From: an uncultured Ruminococcus sp.
GTDB taxonomy: Bacteria; Bacillota; Clostridia; Oscillospirales; Ruminococcaceae
Reading direction: 5' to 3'
NCBI GenBank assembly: GCA_946612185.1
Contig: CAMOEP010000172.1
Span: forward strand, 1 to 5,569
Length of the DNA: 5,569 nucleotides
Shown: in pieces, positions 1 through 5,569 of the stretch
Numbering within the stretch: the stretch's first letter is position 1
Layout of the letters: the number at the start of each line of letters is the position of its first letter
Made by a program: the position numbers and the translations under genes
The notes under the pieces: model-generated
Database searches by the model: none
Told to the model about the DNA's origin: nothing
Seen by the model: the letters and a program-made list of their open reading frames with translations, nothing else

Positions 1-54
1 AACCACCACCTTGAGGTCAAGTCACTCCAGGCTCACCACGCTGATATAAAGTAA
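1..54 (+). CDS. Possible C-terminal tail of a plus-strand gene entering the window
   Basis: Frame 1 on the plus strand is open from the first base and encodes 17 residues (NHHLEVKSLQAHHADIK) before TAA at 52-54. All three minus-strand frames and the other two plus-strand frames are closed within the first 60 bases. A convergent gene ending here would fit the bidirectional stem-loops that follow at 91-127 and 154-231. Seventeen residues are too few to name a family, and an open frame this short is easily chance. Confidence 0.35.
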   Translation, partial: NHHLEVKSLQAHHADIK

Positions 55-90
55 GTTCTAACCCATTTTTATGGGCTGTGGGAGGTTCTG

Positions 91-127
91 TTGGGGGAAA
101 CCCTTTTGAAAAAGGGTTATCCCCCAA
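91..127. repeat. G-rich intergenic hairpin A1
   Basis: TTGGGGG-A-AACCCTTTT pairs with AAAAGGGTT-A-TCCCCCAA, giving a nearly complete stem with one bulge. It is related to the hairpins at 2086-2117 and 2231-2269. Bases 126-152 after it resemble the sequence that follows hairpin A3 on the opposite strand. Confidence 0.75.
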
Positions 128-153
128 ACCCCCTTCCTAAAACTTCCAGATTA

Positions 154-231
154 AAAAATTCCCCCTGATATGGTGTATCACATCTACCGCTTCCGGCAAG
201 TGTTGGGTACGCCATATCAGGGGGAATTTTT
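154..231. terminator. Long palindromic stem-loop, copy 1, downstream of the sulfatase-like gene; candidate bidirectional terminator and repeat
   Basis: The arms at 154-173 and 212-231 pair perfectly over 20 bp (core CCCCCTGATATGG). Four further pairs, one of them T-G, extend the stem inward (174-177 with 208-211). The inner hairpin is CCG-CTTC-CGG. The stem is closed by A5/T5 and lies about 30 bases after the stop of the sulfatase-like gene, in good position to end its transcript. If the 52-54 stop belongs to a plus-strand gene, the same stem could also serve that gene. The core aligns with copy 2 with roughly four-fifths identity by eye and a 1-base length difference. Confidence 0.75.
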
Positions 232-259
232 AAGCTAAAAGTTCAGTACATAAATAGGG

Positions 260-2032
260 TCAGCCGCACCTTTTCCAGTTGGAGAAGTCGTGGGAATCGC
301 CGTTTATTTCGTAGCTTGTGACTTTGAACACGTCACCGAAGCTGCGCCAGTGGTAAACGTCCATATATCTTGGCGGATATTCACCTGAATCCAGAAGCTT
401 CTGGAAAGTATTCCCGGAAACGCTCAGACCAGCGTATTCAAGGATAGAGTCCGGCAGGTACTCATTGGAAAGCCGGGCGGAATCGTCCACCACCAGCGGC
501 TTACGCTCAGCGCCGGGAGTTTTTATCATCAGGGCGGTAGTTATAGGACCGTGAAAGTCTTTCTCGCCTACCTCTATCTCAATTGGCGCTCTGCCGTGGT
601 CGCCAAGTAGGATTATGGTGGAATTATCGAACGTTCCGCTTTCTTTCATCTGACGCAGGTATTCATTGATTATCTCAAATGAGCCACGGATAGCAGTGTA
701 CTTGTCATATTGACCTGAAAAACCGCTCCAGAGGGCGGAATCCACATCAGAAACGTCGTGTGCGAAATCAAGGTGAACGAAGCTGAAAACCGGCTTGTCA
801 GCGGTGTTTGTCAGTTCATGCTCCTTGATATACTCATAAAACCTGACATCAGAATCGTTGCTTACAGCATTGTCGATACGGTCAGTCATATAGGCAGGAT
901 AGTGGGAGAAATCTGAGGAAAATGATGAGGAGTGATTTACTATGAAGTTAGTTTTAAAGGAATACGGCAGCAGTCTTGCAAGGGAGAAATCAGTCATAGT
1001 TGAAATAACACCGTTATATGAAAACAAGTTGTATCTCAGGTCATTCCAGGTGGTTTTTTTGTTGTCACAAAAGTCTTTGATCCGTTTCGTATTGCCGATA
1101 GTTGTAGGCGTATCAGGGATAAGGTATACATTGTAGCCGTTGTTTTTTAGCGTTTTCGGGATACTGTCCCCTGCCCAGGCATCGTCGAAGTAAGTGTCCC
1201 AGTCCTCAGCGTTGTACTGGTGCTTAGTAAGCATATACGCCGCAGAGGGGAACGTGTTGGTGTAGTTGGACACGTTGTCGGAGTAGAATGTGAACCCCTC
1301 CAGCATATCGTAAAGTTCCGGGTATTTTTCAAGGCTTTCGCTCATCCACTCGCCATCCAGACGGTCGGTAACGAAAACGATAACGTTCTTTTCCGAACTA
1401 AGCTGTGTAGCCTGTTCGTAGGAAAGATATGTGACCATTTCATCCTCTTTGTAGTCCGGGATACCATATTTAGCCACATTTCCGGCAAATCCTGCAAGCT
1501 GCATGGCAGTGGGGACAAGTGCCGCAAAGGGGATAATTTTCCGGCAGAACGTTTCCCCGGCAGACTTTTTCGGGATAAGCTTTGCCGCAATGAATCCGAT
1601 AACCGGAACTGCTGCAATACACAGGTAAACAATAAGATTCCGGGTATTTTCCGGCGAAGGTTCAGCGTATTCGGGGTAGTCACCGGTTAGCGCAGTCATT
1701 CGTCCGTTCATGAAAAGAAGCTGACTGTAGGCGGCAAGATTCAGTCCTACAGCCAAACTGATAATGAAGTGAACAGCCGCTTCACTGAGATAAAGTATCA
1801 GGTTCAGGAGCAGCATTGTCACCGCAGTTCCGGCGAGTGCCGCAAGCAGCATCGGGAAGATTATGACTGCCGCCGGAACGGTAAAATCATGTGGATTTCC
1901 CAGGTAAATTTCCATAGCCGGGAAGAAGAACAGTGTAAAGCACACCGCCGCACTGACCGCCAGCATGGGCAGTTCGTTTTTCTTGTTGTATCTTTTTAGC
2001 TTTTCACGTTCGATACCAAGTTCCAATTTCAT
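260..2032 (-). CDS. Membrane-anchored sulfatase / phosphotransferase-superfamily protein (LtaS/EptA-like layout)
   Basis: The 590-residue product has an N-terminal membrane part with about five hydrophobic segments (about 22-42, 52-80, 85-107, 132-153, 166-184) followed by an alkaline phosphatase/sulfatase-superfamily domain (about 214-560), probably outside the cell. Recognisable metal-site elements are NVIVFVTDRLD at 216-226 (D223 where EptA-type enzymes have Glu), NTFPSAAYMLT at 259-269 (T260 the likely nucleophile), FVHLDFAHD at 418-426, GDHG at 477-480 (D478, H479) and DFHGP at 492-496 (H494). Family members move phosphoglycerol or phosphoethanolamine onto polymers or lipids, or hydrolyse sulfate or phosphate esters; the sequence does not say which. 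The start at 2032 is chosen for a GGAGG 5 bases upstream; an upstream in-frame ATG at 2071 would add 13 residues without that site. The gene is bracketed by related hairpin clusters and is probably transcribed separately from dnaJ. Superfamily and topology are fairly sure, the substrate is not. Confidence 0.85.
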   Translation of the reverse strand: MKLELGIEREKLKRYNKKNELPMLAVSAAVCFTLFFFPAMEIYLGNPHDFTVPAAVIIFPMLLAALAGTAVTMLLLNLILYLSEAAVHFIISLAVGLNLAAYSQLLFMNGRMTALTGDYPEYAEPSPENTRNLIVYLCIAAVPVIGFIAAKLIPKKSAGETFCRKIIPFAALVPTAMQLAGFAGNVAKYGIPDYKEDEMVTYLSYEQATQLSSEKNVIVFVTDRLDGEWMSESLEKYPELYDMLEGFTFYSDNVSNYTNTFPSAAYMLTKHQYNAEDWDTYFDDAWAGDSIPKTLKNNGYNVYLIPDTPTTIGNTKRIKDFCDNKKTTWNDLRYNLFSYNGVISTMTDFSLARLLPYSFKTNFIVNHSSSFSSDFSHYPAYMTDRIDNAVSNDSDVRFYEYIKEHELTNTADKPVFSFVHLDFAHDVSDVDSALWSGFSGQYDKYTAIRGSFEIINEYLRQMKESGTFDNSTIILLGDHGRAPIEIEVGEKDFHGPITTALMIKTPGAERKPLVVDDSARLSNEYLPDSILEYAGLSVSGNTFQKLLDSGEYPPRYMDVYHWRSFGDVFKVTSYEINGDSHDFSNWKRCG

Positions 2033-2037
2033 AAAAA

Positions 2038-2042
2038 CCTCC
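2038..2042 (-). promoter_or_regulatory. Ribosome binding site of the sulfatase-like gene
   Basis: On the minus strand GGAGG is followed by five T and then ATG. The near-ideal match and spacing decide the start at 2032 over the in-frame ATG 39 bases upstream. I see no convincing -35/-10 pair in the short stretch between this site and the G-rich hairpin at 2086-2117. Confidence 0.85.
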
Positions 2043-2085
2043 AAACGCCCACACTCCGCTTTTATGTGCATCGGGCAGCTTTTTT

Positions 2086-2117
2086 GGGGATAACCCTTTT
2101 GAAAAATGGTTATCCCC
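2086..2117. repeat. G-rich intergenic hairpin A2
   Basis: GGGGATAACC pairs perfectly with GGTTATCCCC, with a further TTTT/AAAA inside after one mismatch. Almost the same sequence as hairpin A1. It lies about 50 bases upstream of the sulfatase-like start codon, and on the minus strand no U run follows it, so it is unlikely to terminate transcription of that gene. Confidence 0.75.
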
Positions 2118-2124
2118 CAGACCT

Positions 2125-2203
2125 AAAAATTTACCCCTGATATGGCGAATCATACCTACCGATTTCGGCAAGAGTTGAAACGCCATATCAGGGGTAAATT
2201 TTT
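2125..2203. terminator. Long palindromic stem-loop, copy 2, downstream of dnaJ; candidate bidirectional terminator and repeat
   Basis: The arms at 2125-2147 and 2181-2203 pair perfectly over 23 bp (core ACCCCTGATATGGCG) around 33 bases that contain the small inner hairpin CCG-ATTT-CGG. The stem is closed by A5/T5 runs, so transcripts from either side would meet a GC-containing stem ending in U residues, as in bidirectional intrinsic terminators. It lies about 100 bases after the dnaJ stop, suitable to end the chaperone operon. It is clearly related to the copy at 154-231, in stem and loop, so it is also a dispersed repeat. Structure and repetition are seen directly; termination is inferred. 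Confidence 0.75.
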
Positions 2204-2230
2204 TAAGCTAAAAGTCTTTGGAAAGGTGGT

Positions 2231-2269
2231 CTGGGGGGAGAACCTTTCTTCAGAAAGTTTTCCCCCCAG
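2231..2269. repeat. G-rich intergenic hairpin A3
   Basis: CTGGGGGG (2231-2238) pairs with CCCCCCAG (2262-2269), with an inner stem of CTTTC/GAAAG type around a TTCA loop. It begins about 30 bases after the dnaJ stop codon on the minus strand. The same outer G/C clamp as A1 and A2 but different inner sequence, in the inverted orientation judged from the shared linker. Confidence 0.7.
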
Positions 2270-2300
2270 AAAACAGCCCGTTACCCCATAATAAGCCGGA

Positions 2301-3467
2301 TCACAGGTCGAATTTAGCTTTGAGTTTCTCGAAGAAGCTCTGTCGTTTTGCGTAGTTCTTTTCTGAGAGGGAAGCCTCGAACTCTTTAAGCAGGTCTTTC
2401 TGCTTTTTGGAGAGGTTCTTGGGGACTTCCACATAAACACGGACGATCTGATTTCCTCTTTCGGGGCGGTTAAGTTTCTTAACGCCCTTACCTTTCAGGC
2501 GATACTGAGTACCGGACTGAGTACCCTCGGCAATATTGTACTTAACGTCGTTGCCGTCGATAGTAGGAACGGTGATCTCAGCGCCCAGAACAGCCTCAGC
2601 ATAAGTAACAGGTATCTCGCAGAAGATATCGTAGCCATCTCTTGTGAACAGGGGGTGGGACTTAACTGATACAGTCAGGAGCAGATCACCGGCAGGGCCG
2701 CCGTTAATGCCTGCATCGCCCTGACCGCTCAGGCGGATAGTCTGTCTGTCGTCTATACCAGCGGGGATATCGACGCTTACGGTCTTCTGGACTCTCAGTC
2801 TGCCGTTGCCCTTACACTTGGAGCAGGGGTTCTTGATGACTTTACCTTTACCGCCGCAGTGGGGGCAGGGTTTAGTGGAGGAGATCATGCCGAAGGGACT
2901 GCGGGTAGTTACCTTGATGCTTCCTCTGCCCTGACAGTCGGGGCATATCTCGGAGGTAGTACCCTTATCAGCGCCGCTGCCGTTACAAGCGTCGCAGACG
3001 GTCATACGGTTGATATGGATATCCTTCTTAACGCCGTGGCAGGCTTCAAGGAAAGCGATAGTGATAGACTCCTGGAGGTCAGAGCCACGTCTGGGGGCGT
3101 TCACATTGCTTCTGGAAGCGCCGCCGCCGAAACCGCCAAAACCTCCGAATCCGCCGCCGAAGATACTTTCGAGAATATCGCCCATATCACCGAAACCGCT
3201 GAAGCCGTCCATACCGCCAGCGCCGCCGCCGTAGCTTGGGTCAACGCCTGCGTGACCGAACTGGTCGTATCTTGCACGCTTTTCCGGGTCGGAGAGAACC
3301 TCATTAGCCTCGTTGACTTCCTGGAACTTCTCAACGAAGGAGGGGTCATCTGGGTGGAGGTCAGGGTGATACTCTCTTGCTTTTTTTCTGTAAGCTTTTT
3401 TTATCTCGTCCTCGGAAGCACCCTTCTGGATGCCCAGGACTTCATAATAATCACGTTTTTCTGCCAT
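2301..3467 (-). CDS. dnaJ: Chaperone protein DnaJ (type I Hsp40)
   Basis: DnaJ is the cytosolic J-protein partner that captures unfolded substrates and stimulates the DnaK ATPase. The 388-residue product has the full type I layout: a J domain at residues 1-72 (MAEKRDYYEVLG, HPD at 34-36, RARYDQFGHAG), a Gly/Phe-rich linker at about 76-117 (with GGFGGFGGFGG), a zinc domain with four CxxCxGxG repeats (Cys 158/161, 175/178, 201/204, 215/218), then the C-terminal beta-sandwich substrate domains with DIPAGIDDRQTIRLSGQGD and GDLLLTV, ending KAKFDL. All eight zinc-binding cysteines and the HPD triad are intact, and length is normal for the family. The ATG at 3467 was chosen because MAEKRDYY is the usual N-terminus and GGAG lies 7 bases upstream. 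An in-frame ATG at 3539 would add 24 unrelated residues encoded by the leader hairpin and is rejected. It follows dnaK and the small membrane gene, presumably as one operon, with a structured 111-base leader. Confidence 0.98.
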   Translation of the reverse strand: MAEKRDYYEVLGIQKGASEDEIKKAYRKKAREYHPDLHPDDPSFVEKFQEVNEANEVLSDPEKRARYDQFGHAGVDPSYGGGAGGMDGFSGFGDMGDILESIFGGGFGGFGGFGGGASRSNVNAPRRGSDLQESITIAFLEACHGVKKDIHINRMTVCDACNGSGADKGTTSEICPDCQGRGSIKVTTRSPFGMISSTKPCPHCGGKGKVIKNPCSKCKGNGRLRVQKTVSVDIPAGIDDRQTIRLSGQGDAGINGGPAGDLLLTVSVKSHPLFTRDGYDIFCEIPVTYAEAVLGAEITVPTIDGNDVKYNIAEGTQSGTQYRLKGKGVKKLNRPERGNQIVRVYVEVPKNLSKKQKDLLKEFEASLSEKNYAKRQSFFEKLKAKFDL

Positions 3468-3474
3468 ATCTATT

Positions 3475-3478
3475 CTCC
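3475..3478 (-). promoter_or_regulatory. Ribosome binding site of dnaJ
   Basis: On the minus strand TTGGAG is followed by 7 bases (AATAGAT) and the ATG of MAEKRDYY. This site decides the dnaJ start and excludes the 24-residue upstream extension. It lies just downstream of the leader hairpin at 3500-3534, so it appears to be outside the stem and accessible. Confidence 0.8.
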
Positions 3479-3499
3479 AATCAATGAGTAGTAAGTAGC

Positions 3500-3534
3500 A
3501 AGCAGTGGCAGAATACGCTTTCTGCTTACTGCTT
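3500..3534 (-). other. Imperfect stem-loop in the dnaJ leader
   Basis: AAGCAGT (3500-3506) pairs with ACTGCTT (3528-3534), and CAGAA (3509-3513) with TTCTG (3520-3524), separated by a small internal mismatch and closing a 6-base loop. The surrounding leader repeats short AAGCAG/AGTAAG words. The stem ends 22 bases before the dnaJ Shine-Dalgarno sequence. A regulatory role is not shown by the sequence. Confidence 0.5.
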
Positions 3535-3541
3535 CTCATAC

Positions 3542-3577
3542 ACTTTTAGGGCGGAAGAGTATCCCGCCCTGAAAAGT
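3542..3577 (-). other. Intercistronic stem-loop after the small membrane gene
   Basis: The arms ACTTTT-AGGGCGG (3542-3554) and CCGCCCT-G-AAAAGT (3564-3577) pair over 13 bp with one bulged base around a 9-base loop. It begins 1 to 2 bases after the TAA of the small membrane gene. In the minus-strand transcript no U run follows the stem, so it is not a standard intrinsic terminator. An RNA-processing or 3'-end-stabilising role, or partial attenuation before dnaJ, is possible but inferred. Confidence 0.7.
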
Positions 3578-3578
3578 A

Positions 3579-3737
3579 TTATATATCGTTAACTGAGCTT
3601 TCGTAATTTCCCCTGCCGCCGTCGTAACCGGAAAGGTCATCGTCAGCCTTATCACCGAGCCACTTTATACCTGCGAATGACAGCAGACCAATAGCAGCGA
3701 TAATAAGTGCAGGTTTGAGAATTTTCTCAAGTCTCAT
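3579..3737 (-). CDS. Small single-pass membrane peptide between dnaK and dnaJ (52 aa), function unknown
   Basis: A 52-codon reading frame occupies the dnaK-dnaJ gap. It starts with ATG 6 bases after the dnaK stop and ends with TAA. An in-frame TGA lies directly before this ATG, so no longer start is possible. A GAGG at 3749-3752 lies 11 bases upstream, inside the end of dnaK, so translation may be weak or coupled to dnaK termination. The product begins MRLEKILK (basic), then has one hydrophobic segment at about residues 9-24 (PALIIAAIGLLSFAGI), then KWLGDKADDD and a Gly/Tyr/Asp-rich polar tail ending SSVNDI. The basic side before the helix and acidic side after it suggest a single membrane span with the tail outside, by the positive-inside rule, or an uncleaved signal anchor. 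I do not recognise the family. Evidence that it is real is the tight spacing, same strand, sensible composition and clean membrane-peptide layout. It could still be a chance frame. Confidence 0.72.
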   Translation of the reverse strand: MRLEKILKPALIIAAIGLLSFAGIKWLGDKADDDLSGYDGGRGNYESSVNDI

Positions 3738-3743
3738 TCAGGA

Positions 3744-5569
3744 TCAGACCTCAGTGAAGTCAGCATCAACAACGCCGTCATCGTTTGCGCCGCCGTTGTT
3801 GCCAGCATCAGCAGCACCGCCCATATTAGCGAACTGTGAAGGATCAATGCTTTCGCCGTTGGGGTTAGCCTGCTGATAGATCTTAGCAGAGAGGTCGTAG
3901 AAAGCCTTCTGGAGGTCTTCCTTGAGGCGCTTGATCTCGTCAGCGTTATCAGCGGAGATAGCGGACTTCAGAGCAGCAGTCTTGGACTCGATATTGCTCT
4001 TTTCGTCAGCAGAAACCTTGTCACCGAAGTCGCTGAGAGCCTTCTCGCACTGGTATACAAGCTGTTCAGCCTCGTTCTTGTTATCAACAGCCTCACGGCG
4101 CTTCTTATCCTCAGCAGCGTACTGCTCAGCGTCCTTAACAGCCTTGTCGATATCCTCCTTGGACATATTTGTGGAAGAAGTGATAGTGATATTCTGCTCC
4201 TTGCCAGTACCTAAGTCCTTAGCAGTAACATGAACGATACCATTCTGGTCGATATCGAAAGTTACTTCGATTTGAGGGATACCTCTGGGAGCGGGAGCGA
4301 TACCGTCCAGACGGAAAGTACCGAGCTGCTTGTTATCTCTTGCGAACTCTCTCTCACCCTGGAGAACGTTGATATCAACGGCAGGCTGATTATCGGAGTA
4401 AGTTGAGAATACCTGAGACTTCTTTGTAGGGATAGTAGTATTTCTCTCGATCATTTTTGTGCAGATGCCGCCTGCTGTCTCGATACCGAGTGACAGAGGA
4501 GTAACATCGAGCAGGAGCAGACCGTTCTTAACGTCGCCGCCGAGAACGCCGCCCTGGTAAGCAGCACCGAGAGCTACGCACTCATCGGGGTTGATGCCCT
4601 TGAAGGGTTCTTTGCCGATAAGCTTCTTAACAGCTTCCTGAACAGCGGGGATTCTTGAAGAACCGCCGACCATGAGGACTTTGTTGATCTCGGAGATAGA
4701 CAGACCGCTGTCGCTGAGAGCCTGTCTTACAGGACCCATAGTAGCCTCAACCAGGTCAGCAGTCAGTTCATTGAACTTAGCCTGTGTGAGAGTGAGGTCA
4801 AGGTGCTTAGGAGTACCTGTAGCATCAACAGTGATGAAGGGGATATTGATATTTGAAGTAGTAGTAGAAGAAAGCTCGATCTTGGACTTTTCAGCAGCGT
4901 CCTTGAGTCTCTGAGCAGCCATCTTATCCTGTGAGAGGTCGATGCCCTCAGCCTTCTTGAATTCCTCAACGATCCAGTTGATGATACGCTGATCGAAGTC
5001 GTCGCCGCCGAGACGGTTGTTACCAGCGGTAGCGAGTACCTGCTGAACGTCTTCGCCCATTTCGATGATAGAAACATCGAATGTACCGCCGCCGAGGTCG
5101 TAAACCATAACGGTCTGCTCTTCTTCCTTGTCGATACCGTAGGAAAGTGCAGCAGCAGTAGGCTCGTTGATGATACGCTTAACAGTCAGACCAGCGATCT
5201 GACCTGCGTCCTTAGTAGCCTGTCTCTGGGAGTCAGTGAAGTAAGCAGGAACAGTGATAACAGCCTCGCTTACAGGCTCGCCCAGGTAAGCCTCAGCGTC
5301 AGCCTTGAGCTTCTGGAGGATCATAGCGGAGATCTCCTGAGGAGTATAGTTCTTGCCGTCGATAGCAACTTTGTAGTCGCTGCCCATATGTCTCTTGATA
5401 GAAGCAACAGTTCTGTCGTGGTTGGTGATAGCCTGTCTCTTAGCTACCTGACCTACCAGACGCTCGCCGTTATTTGTGAAAGCAACAACGGAAGGAGTAG
5501 TTCTTGCGCCCTCGTTGTTAGGGATAACAACAGCGTTGCCGCCTTCCATAACGGCTACGCAGGAGTTTG
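3744..5569 (-). CDS. dnaK: Molecular chaperone DnaK (Hsp70), 5' end cut by window edge
   Basis: DnaK is the cytosolic ATP-driven Hsp70 chaperone that binds exposed hydrophobic segments and is cycled by DnaJ and GrpE. The visible protein begins in the phosphate-1 loop with NSCVAV and runs 607 residues to TGA. By comparison with known DnaK about 12 residues (of the type MSKVIGIDLGTT) lie beyond the window, so the ATG at 5549 is internal and not the start. In order one sees [11 protein letters not shown], the AVITVPAYF strand, [12 protein letters not shown], the phosphate-2 motif [12 protein letters not shown], the adenosine motif [14 protein letters not shown], the linker [14 protein letters not shown], the beta substrate domain with [14 protein letters not shown], a helical lid, and a Gly/Asn-rich tail ending [12 protein letters not shown]. 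The nucleotide domain lacks the roughly 24-residue insertion of Gram-negative DnaK, which supports a Firmicute source. It leads the visible operon and ends 6 bases before the next small gene. Promoter and any CIRCE operator would be outside the window. Identity is very secure. Confidence 0.98.
   Translation of the reverse strand, partial: NSCVAVMEGGNAVVIPNNEGARTTPSVVAFTNNGERLVGQVAKRQAITNHDRTVASIKRHMGSDYKVAIDGKNYTPQEISAMILQKLKADAEAYLGEPVSEAVITVPAYFTDSQRQATKDAGQIAGLTVKRIINEPTAAALSYGIDKEEEQTVMVYDLGGGTFDVSIIEMGEDVQQVLATAGNNRLGGDDFDQRIINWIVEEFKKAEGIDLSQDKMAAQRLKDAAEKSKIELSSTTTSNINIPFITVDATGTPKHLDLTLTQAKFNELTADLVEATMGPVRQALSDSGLSISEINKVLMVGGSSRIPAVQEAVKKLIGKEPFKGINPDECVALGAAYQGGVLGGDVKNGLLLLDVTPLSLGIETAGGICTKMIERNTTIPTKKSQVFSTYSDNQPAVDINVLQGEREFARDNKQLGTFRLDGIAPAPRGIPQIEVTFDIDQNGIVHVTAKDLGTGKEQNITITSSTNMSKEDIDKAVKDAEQYAAEDKKRREAVDNKNEAEQLVYQCEKALSDFGDKVSADEKSNIESKTAALKSAISADNADEIKRLKEDLQKAFYDLSAKIYQQANPNGESIDPSQFANMGGAADAGNNGGANDDGVVDADFTEV

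Noticed and set aside
91..231. CRISPR array or direct-repeat array
   Set aside because: The repeats are palindromic single units without regular spacers; only one palindrome occurs per cluster.
154..233. TTAA target duplication flanking palindrome copy 1, as for a transposon
   Set aside because: TTAA is present on both sides (151-154 and 230-233), but the flanks are A/T runs that pair with each other, so the match is expected by symmetry, and copy 2 does not show it clearly.
1220..1690. Plus-strand 156-codon open frame opposite the sulfatase-like gene
   Set aside because: Antisense shadow of a gene with clear domain motifs; the product has no recognisable features and no good ribosome binding site was seen.
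2033..2071. 13-residue N-terminal extension of the sulfatase-like protein
   Set aside because: The strong GGAGG at 2038-2042 would lie inside such a coding region and is ideally placed for the ATG at 2032.
2004..2440. Minus-strand open frames running through the hairpin cluster downstream of dnaJ
   Set aside because: They run through palindromes and overlap the ends of dnaJ or the sulfatase-like gene in other frames; their translations follow the repeats and show no protein-like character.
2859..3491. Plus-strand 210-codon open frame opposite dnaJ
   Set aside because: It lies wholly antisense to the well-supported dnaJ and its leader. Its Ala/Ser/Val-rich product reflects the Gly/Phe and codon bias of dnaJ, and no family motif is visible.
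3468..3539. 24-residue N-terminal extension of DnaJ from an upstream in-frame ATG
   Set aside because: The extension is encoded by the hairpin-rich leader, has no resemblance to DnaJ, and a good GGAG sits before the internal ATG of MAEKRDYY.

Overview
The window looks like chromosomal DNA from a Gram-positive Clostridia member, probably Ruminococcus-like (Oscillospiraceae). The reasons are the short, Firmicute-type DnaK, which lacks the roughly 24-residue insertion of Gram-negative DnaK, the GGAG/GGAGG ribosome binding sites, and the style of the G-rich intergenic hairpins. The genus is inferred from recall of similar sequences and was not checked by a search.

Layout, read along the minus strand from the right end. 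First comes dnaK (5569 to 3744), cut by the window edge so that only about the first 12 residues are missing. Six bases later an unannotated-looking 52-residue single-pass membrane peptide begins (3737 to 3579). A 111-base leader with two hairpins follows, then dnaJ (3467 to 2301). These three genes look like the distal part of a heat-shock chaperone operon; hrcA and grpE, if present, would lie outside the window. After dnaJ comes a 268-base intergenic stretch filled with three hairpins. Next is a gene for a membrane-anchored sulfatase/phosphotransferase-superfamily protein (2032 to 260), preceded by a strong ribosome binding site. Downstream of it lies a second hairpin cluster related to the first. 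The first 54 bases may be the tail of a convergent plus-strand gene.

The DnaK and DnaJ pair work together: DnaJ delivers substrates and triggers ATP hydrolysis by DnaK. The role of the small membrane peptide between them is unknown. The sulfatase-like gene is probably a separate transcription unit, because a long stem-loop ending in T runs separates it from dnaJ.

The least ordinary content is non-coding. Two copies of an approximately 80-base near-perfect stem-loop, with 20 to 23 bp stems and a conserved internal sequence, sit just after dnaJ and just after the sulfatase-like gene. They are accompanied by three G-rich hairpins and shared linker sequence. This looks like a dispersed composite repeat that may act as a bidirectional terminator, a non-autonomous mobile element, or a structured RNA. 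The two small-scale points of interest in the chaperone operon are the extra membrane peptide and the hairpin-bearing dnaJ leader. Nothing seen here amounts to a clear new defence or mobile system.
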